Source: Alphaproteobacteria bacterium | Lineage (GTDB): Bacteria; Pseudomonadota; Alphaproteobacteria; Rhizobiales; Hyphomicrobiaceae | Assembly (NCBI GenBank): GCA_024279745.1 | Contig: JAJRRE010000229.1 | Coordinates: forward strand, 1 to 8,962 | DNA length: 8,962 nucleotides | Reading direction: 5' to 3' | Part shown: one piece after another, positions 5,884-8,962 of the stretch | Position numbering within the stretch: position 1 is the stretch's first letter | How the letters are laid out: the number at the start of each line of letters is the position of its first letter | Translations under genes and position numbers: made by a program | The notes under the pieces: model-generated | Told to the model about the DNA's origin: nothing | The model's input: only the letters and a program-made list of their open reading frames with translations | Databases searched by the model: none

Positions 5884-6303
5884 ATGTATAAGAATATTTT
5901 GATCCCGATTGACATATCTACCCCGGAACGAATTTTCCTGAGCAATAAAATGATTGACGTCGCCAGGGCGCTGGCCAATGAAGGCGCCAACTATATTTTG
6001 CTGAACGTCGTCGAGGCCATTCCCACTTATGTGGCTGCCGAATTACCAAATGATATAATGGAAAAGTCGCACGCCAATGCGAAAGCTGTTTTGCAGTCGG
6101 TGGCGAATAATGCGGGGTTGCAGGCGCAGATCGAAATTGGCAGTGGTCGCCCGCATTCCGTGATATTGCAAGCAGCACAAGAAGCACCAGCGGATTTGAT
6201 CGTGGTTGCGTCGCATCACCCGGAGTTAAAGGATTATCTGTTAGGCTCGACTGCAGCCCGCGTTGTGCGTCATGCCCAGTGCTCGGTGCATGTTGTAAGA
6301 TAA
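5884..6303 (+). CDS. Universal stress protein, UspF/UspG type
   Basis: This 139-residue single-domain cytosolic Usp protein opens with MYKNILIPIDIS and ends IVVASHHPELKDYLLGSTAARVVRHAQCSVHVVR. The ending closely resembles E. coli UspF ([32 protein letters not shown]), in which the first Gly pair of the G-2x-G-9x-G(S/T) ATP-binding motif is replaced while the later Gly-Ser survives. Usp proteins of this group are dimeric and nucleotide-binding, and support survival under starvation, low oxygen or respiratory stress. GGAGG (5874-5878) lies 5 bases before the ATG at 5884. An in-frame ATG at 5866 is upstream of that site and is not preferred. It is transcribed divergently from cydPABX, from a promoter with FNR class II geometry, which fits induction under low oxygen together with a high-affinity oxidase. 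No clear terminator follows. Confidence 0.9.
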   Translation: MYKNILIPIDISTPERIFLSNKMIDVARALANEGANYILLNVVEAIPTYVAAELPNDIMEKSHANAKAVLQSVANNAGLQAQIEIGSGRPHSVILQAAQEAPADLIVVASHHPELKDYLLGSTAARVVRHAQCSVHVVR

Positions 6304-6326
6304 GCCGTTAGCTGGATGTGTAAAGT

Positions 6327-6401
6327 GCCGGGCGCAGCAGGCGAAGGTTAAGCCGGGCGCAGCAGGCGAAGGTTATGCCGGGCGCAGCAGGCGAAGATGA
6401 T
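6327..6401. repeat. Three tandem copies of a 25-bp GC-rich repeat
   Basis: Units start at 6327, 6352 and 6377. Each begins GCCGGGCGCAGCAGGCGAAG, with small differences only in the last five bases (GTTAA, GTTAT, ATGAT). A related 15-base stretch with 12 matches (GCTGGGCCTAGCAGG, 6436-6450) covers the boxR stop codon. The array fills the gap between convergent usp and boxR. There are no spacers, so it is not CRISPR, and the unit length is not a multiple of three. Confidence 0.85.
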
Positions 6402-6442
6402 CGCGAAACAATGGTGGAGTTGCCGATAGCCGAAAGCTGGGC

Positions 6443-7615
6443 CTAGCAGGTTCCATTCGCATGCCCGCCGATAAGATCGACAAGGCGATGTCGGACTTCT
6501 TTTTCGGTTGCATTTGAGGTGTCGATTACGGCATCGGCGCGGGCGTAGAAAACTTCGCGACTGGCGAGCAAAATGCGCAGCTGCGCCATGGCATGGGGCG
6601 TGCCGGCCATCGGTCTTTCATCGCCTTGTTGCTTGACCCGCGCCATATGATCCTCCGGCGTTGCTTTTAGCCACACGGTAAAGTAATGGCGCAGCAAAAA
6701 TTCGAACGAGCTGGGGTTTGCAACAATACCGCCGGCGACTGCCAGAACAACTGTGTCCAGGCTGGCGGTATTGGTTTCCAGGGATTGGCGCTCCAGAAGG
6801 CGGTAACCTTCAGGGCCGTAAAGACCAAAAACTTCGGCGAGGCTTAAACCGCTGGCCTGTTCGATTTCATGGTTTAGTTCAACGAATGGTAATTTAAGCT
6901 CTGCTGCCGCTTGTCTGCCCAAAGTTGATTTTCCGGCACCGCGCAGACCGATCAGCGCAATGCGTCTGGCGCTTAGATTTGCGCTCTCGTGCTGCGGCGC
7001 CAATATGTCAAGAACGCTTTGGCGTTGGCGCACCGTGGCATTGTGGTATAGCGCGTCGATTGAGGGAGGTTGATTGTCAGGGTCGTTACCGCCCGTCTGC
7101 TGGTCTGGTAATAGATCGCGAGGTAAGCCAGCCCCATTGGTGGGGACCGTATCAGGGTGTGAGATTCTCTCGTGCAGCAATTGGTCGATTGTGACGTTCA
7201 AGGCCTGCGCGACTTTAAGCAATAAGGTGAGGGAGATATTTCCTTCGCCGCATTCCAGCTGCGCCAGATATCGCTGAGACACGCCGGAGCGTTCCGACAA
7301 AGCGCGGCGTGACAAGGATTGTGATTTACGAATTTGGCGCACTTGGGTGCCAACCCTATGCAAAAGTTTAGCAGCGGCCTCGGCGCGGTCGGTGTTGTTA
7401 TTGGCGCCGGTGCAATGTGCTGCATTGATACCAATACCGATACCGTTTGCGCTATTGGTATCAGCGCCGCCGATTGGGTTGAGAACTGAACTATCAGGAG
7501 CCGCTTTGCCTGTCGGCTTGGTGGGTCTTGGCATGGTTTCATCTCGCATTGAAACTGGAACAGCGCCGGGCACGCCAAATGAAGCTCGCAACTCGCCCGG
7601 TGCATGAAGGCTCAT
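6443..7615 (-). CDS. boxR: BoxR: XRE regulator fused to a shikimate-kinase-like domain (benzoyl-CoA responsive)
   Basis: This 390-residue fusion has a low-complexity N-terminal extension (1-80), an XRE helix-turn-helix (about 87-147, RQIRKSQSLSRRALSERSG.SQRYLAQLE), a linker (150-215) and a shikimate-kinase-like domain (216-385). Walker A is GLRGAGKST (223-231). GLRGAGKSTLG, FVELNHEIE, GLYGPEGYR, AGGIV, the YFTVWLKATPEDHMARV block and GDERPMAG are typical of BoxR/BzdR, repressors released by benzoyl-CoA. Its start overlaps the boxB stop (ATGA, 7612-7615), and no Shine-Dalgarno is visible there. Internal ATGs at 7549 and 7534 could be the real starts, the latter after a weak GAG. Kinase catalysis is unlikely: the shikimate-binding Asp-x-Asp is Glu246-Leu-Asn248 and the Gly-Gly-Gly motif is Ala-Gly-Gly (294-296). 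Arg272, Arg334 and Arg353 remain. Confidence 0.9.
   Translation of the reverse strand: MSLHAPGELRASFGVPGAVPVSMRDETMPRPTKPTGKAAPDSSVLNPIGGADTNSANGIGIGINAAHCTGANNNTDRAEAAAKLLHRVGTQVRQIRKSQSLSRRALSERSGVSQRYLAQLECGEGNISLTLLLKVAQALNVTIDQLLHERISHPDTVPTNGAGLPRDLLPDQQTGGNDPDNQPPSIDALYHNATVRQRQSVLDILAPQHESANLSARRIALIGLRGAGKSTLGRQAAAELKLPFVELNHEIEQASGLSLAEVFGLYGPEGYRLLERQSLETNTASLDTVVLAVAGGIVANPSSFEFLLRHYFTVWLKATPEDHMARVKQQGDERPMAGTPHAMAQLRILLASREVFYARADAVIDTSNATEKEVRHRLVDLIGGHANGTC
7411..7427. promoter_or_regulatory. Candidate BoxR/BzdR-like operator within boxR (TGCA-N6-TGCA)
   Basis: Two TGCA words are six bases apart (7411-7414 and 7421-7424), inside the inverted repeat CAATG-TGCTG-CATTG (7413-7427). 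As I recall, BzdR operators contain direct TGCA repeats within longer palindromes. TGCA is short and common, so this is speculative. Confidence 0.2.
7427..7462. repeat. 10-bp inverted repeat in the boxR extension
   Basis: GATACCAATA (7427-7436) and TATTGGTATC (7453-7462) are perfect reverse complements around a 16-base centre that itself contains CGATACCG. The DNA encodes the Asn/Gly/Ile-rich stretch around residues 52-63 of BoxR, with repeated GGTAT(C/T) units. It may come from microsatellite-like slippage or act as a regulatory site. Confidence 0.5.
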
Positions 7616-8962
7616 GCCATATGCAATTGCACATATTCAAAATCACCGGGTTTATTATCGATGCCCACTTTGGGCGGCGCAATCCAGCCGGCGAATTGTC
7701 CCGGCTCCCAAACCGGCGTCATCAATGACTGAATATAATCCCCGTCGGCTTTCGACGGCAGCCAGGTGTCGCGCCTCTTGTCCCATTCAGCGCTGGAGAT
7801 GACGTCGCCTTCGGGTGTGATCGGGGCGTTGGTGTAGACGCCGAATTTTCGGTGAAAACCTTCATGGGGTAGTTTAAGCGCAAATTCGACGCCCAACTTT
7901 GCAATGGTTTTGTTCCAGCGCCTGACGCCGCCGGAGGCGTCCTTGGTGTAGTCGTCGCGCAGCCGCATATTGACCGCCGTCAACGCCGGGGCGTCCTTCA
8001 CCAGGATCTGGCCGTCCGTAAATTCAGAAACTGGATAGGTGGCATCGCGCAGTTGATGATCATCATCCAGTTTATTTTCCCGGTAGCGCCCCTTGATCCC
8101 GGCATTAAAGGCATTGGCGGCGTTGGTCGAGACTTCCTGGCCAAACAGATCTAGCGACAGCGTATAGTGCAGATTGAGTTTTTTCTGAATGGTCGGCAGA
8201 TCGATGACGCCAAGGGCGCGCACTTTTTCGATGTCATAAGGATCGGTGAGCCCCGCCTCGTTCATCGCTTCGCAGGTGCGCTGAATGGTGCGCCCAACGC
8301 CGGTCTCGCCGACAAACATATGGTGGGCTTCTTCGGTCAACATAAACCGGCAGGTGCGTGACAGCGGGTCGAACCCCGACTGTGCCAGGCTTTCAAGCTG
8401 CATCTTGCCATCGCGGTCGGTGAAACAGGTGAACATGAAAAATGATAGCCAATCGGGGGTTTCTTCGTTGAAGGCGCCAAGCATACGCGGCGCTTCTTCC
8501 GAGCCCGATTGCCGGCGCAGCAGGTCATCAGCTTCGCCGCGACCATCGGCGCCGAAATATTTTTGCAGCAGATAAACCATCGCCCAAAGATGGCGCCCTT
8601 CTTCGACGTTGACCTGAAACAGATTGCGCATGTCATAGAGCGACGGTGCGGTTTTGCCTAAGAAACGCTGCTGCTCAACCGACGCCGGTTCCGTATCGCC
8701 CTGAATAACGATCAAGCGGCGCAGCATGGCGCGATATTCGCCCGGCACCTCCTGCCAGGCCGGCTCGCCATAATGTTCGCCGCACGGAATGGTGCGCCCT
8801 TCAACTTTCGGCGCCAGTAAAATGCCCCAGCGATAATCGGGCATCTTCACATAGTCGAATTTCGCCCAGCCCTTTGGATCGACGCTGATAGCCGTGCGCA
8901 AATAGACCTGACTGTCCTGAAATCCGACCGGGCCAAGGCCTTTCCACCAGGTGATATAGCCA
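7612..8962 (-). CDS. boxB: Benzoyl-CoA 2,3-epoxidase oxygenase subunit BoxB (N-terminus beyond the window)
   Basis: BoxB is a diiron oxygenase that, with the reductase BoxA, converts benzoyl-CoA to its 2,3-epoxide in the aerobic CoA-dependent benzoate pathway; BoxC then opens the ring. The frame is open to the window edge, showing 449 residues. About 29 more are expected, since visible motifs fit the roughly 473-residue Azoarcus protein. Ligand motifs are all present: Glu in GDTEPASVEQQ, Glu and His in VNVEEGRHLWAMVYLL, Asp in FTDRDGKMQLESL, and Glu and His in LTEEAHHMFVGETG. The C-terminus FAGWIAPP.GI.N.P.DFEYV is typical. A TTG at 8901 is internal (YLRTAISVDP), since homologous sequence continues upstream of it. 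Its TGA overlaps the boxR ATG. boxA and boxC should lie beyond the window. Confidence 0.96.
   Translation of the reverse strand, partial: GYITWWKGLGPVGFQDSQVYLRTAISVDPKGWAKFDYVKMPDYRWGILLAPKVEGRTIPCGEHYGEPAWQEVPGEYRAMLRRLIVIQGDTEPASVEQQRFLGKTAPSLYDMRNLFQVNVEEGRHLWAMVYLLQKYFGADGRGEADDLLRRQSGSEEAPRMLGAFNEETPDWLSFFMFTCFTDRDGKMQLESLAQSGFDPLSRTCRFMLTEEAHHMFVGETGVGRTIQRTCEAMNEAGLTDPYDIEKVRALGVIDLPTIQKKLNLHYTLSLDLFGQEVSTNAANAFNAGIKGRYRENKLDDDHQLRDATYPVSEFTDGQILVKDAPALTAVNMRLRDDYTKDASGGVRRWNKTIAKLGVEFALKLPHEGFHRKFGVYTNAPITPEGDVISSAEWDKRRDTWLPSKADGDYIQSLMTPVWEPGQFAGWIAPPKVGIDNKPGDFEYVQLHMA

Noticed and set aside
5799..5990. 63-codon minus-strand frame across the FNR box and usp start
   Set aside because: It runs through the operator and the antisense of usp, and shows no domain or ribosome binding site.
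6327..6401. Repeats as a CRISPR array
   Set aside because: The 25-bp units are directly adjacent without spacers, there are only three, and no cas genes are nearby.
7198..7605. 135-codon frame overlapping boxR in another phase
   Set aside because: BoxR has clear domain homology in its own frame. The alternative frame gives a Cys/Pro/Ala-rich product without motifs.
8899..8901. TTG at 8901 as the start of boxB
   Set aside because: The frame stays open to the window edge, and the upstream residues (GPVGFQDSQVYLRTAISVDP) match BoxB sequence, so the true start lies outside.

Overview
This window looks like a chromosomal segment of a facultative, aromatic-degrading proteobacterium, most likely an alphaproteobacterium of medium GC content. 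That placement is an inference from three things: the aerobic benzoyl-CoA (box) genes, the cydP-cydA-cydB-cydX layout, and an FNR-type operator. No rRNA or marker gene is present to confirm it. I see no mobile elements, tRNAs, rRNAs or CRISPR arrays.

Left part (about 1-2230). The window opens with the last 48 codons of an isoprenylcysteine/phospholipid methyltransferase-like protein. About 400 bases without a gene follow, holding a perfect Crp-type palindrome inside nested hairpins and a second inverted repeat. Next comes a 527-residue YeeE/YedE-family (thiosulfate or sulfur-compound uptake) membrane protein, closed by a strong Rho-independent terminator.

Middle (about 2230-5880). A convergent minus-strand operon encodes a complete cytochrome bd-type quinol oxidase. 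Transcription order is cydP (small membrane subunit, ATGA overlap with cydA), cydA (long Q-loop type, all haem ligands present), cydB and cydX (47 aa, not in a standard long-ORF list). Upstream of cydP lies a perfect FNR box shared with a divergent UspF/G-type universal stress protein gene. The spacing from this box to a CATAAT element exactly fits a class II FNR-activated promoter for the stress gene. Oxygen limitation is therefore the likely cue for usp and possibly also for the oxidase.

Right part (about 6300-8962). After three tandem copies of a 25-bp repeat, two minus-strand genes overlap by ATGA. The first is boxB, the diiron oxygenase subunit of benzoyl-CoA 2,3-epoxidase; its N-terminus runs off the window. 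The second is boxR, an XRE helix-turn-helix plus shikimate-kinase-like fusion that senses benzoyl-CoA. The regulator is thus translationally coupled to the enzyme it is expected to control.

I did not find a clearly new system. The most interesting points are the dual small-subunit cyd operon with its FNR geometry, the boxB-boxR coupling with an unusual low-complexity N-terminal extension on BoxR, and several unexplained short repeats and palindromes in the intergenic DNA.
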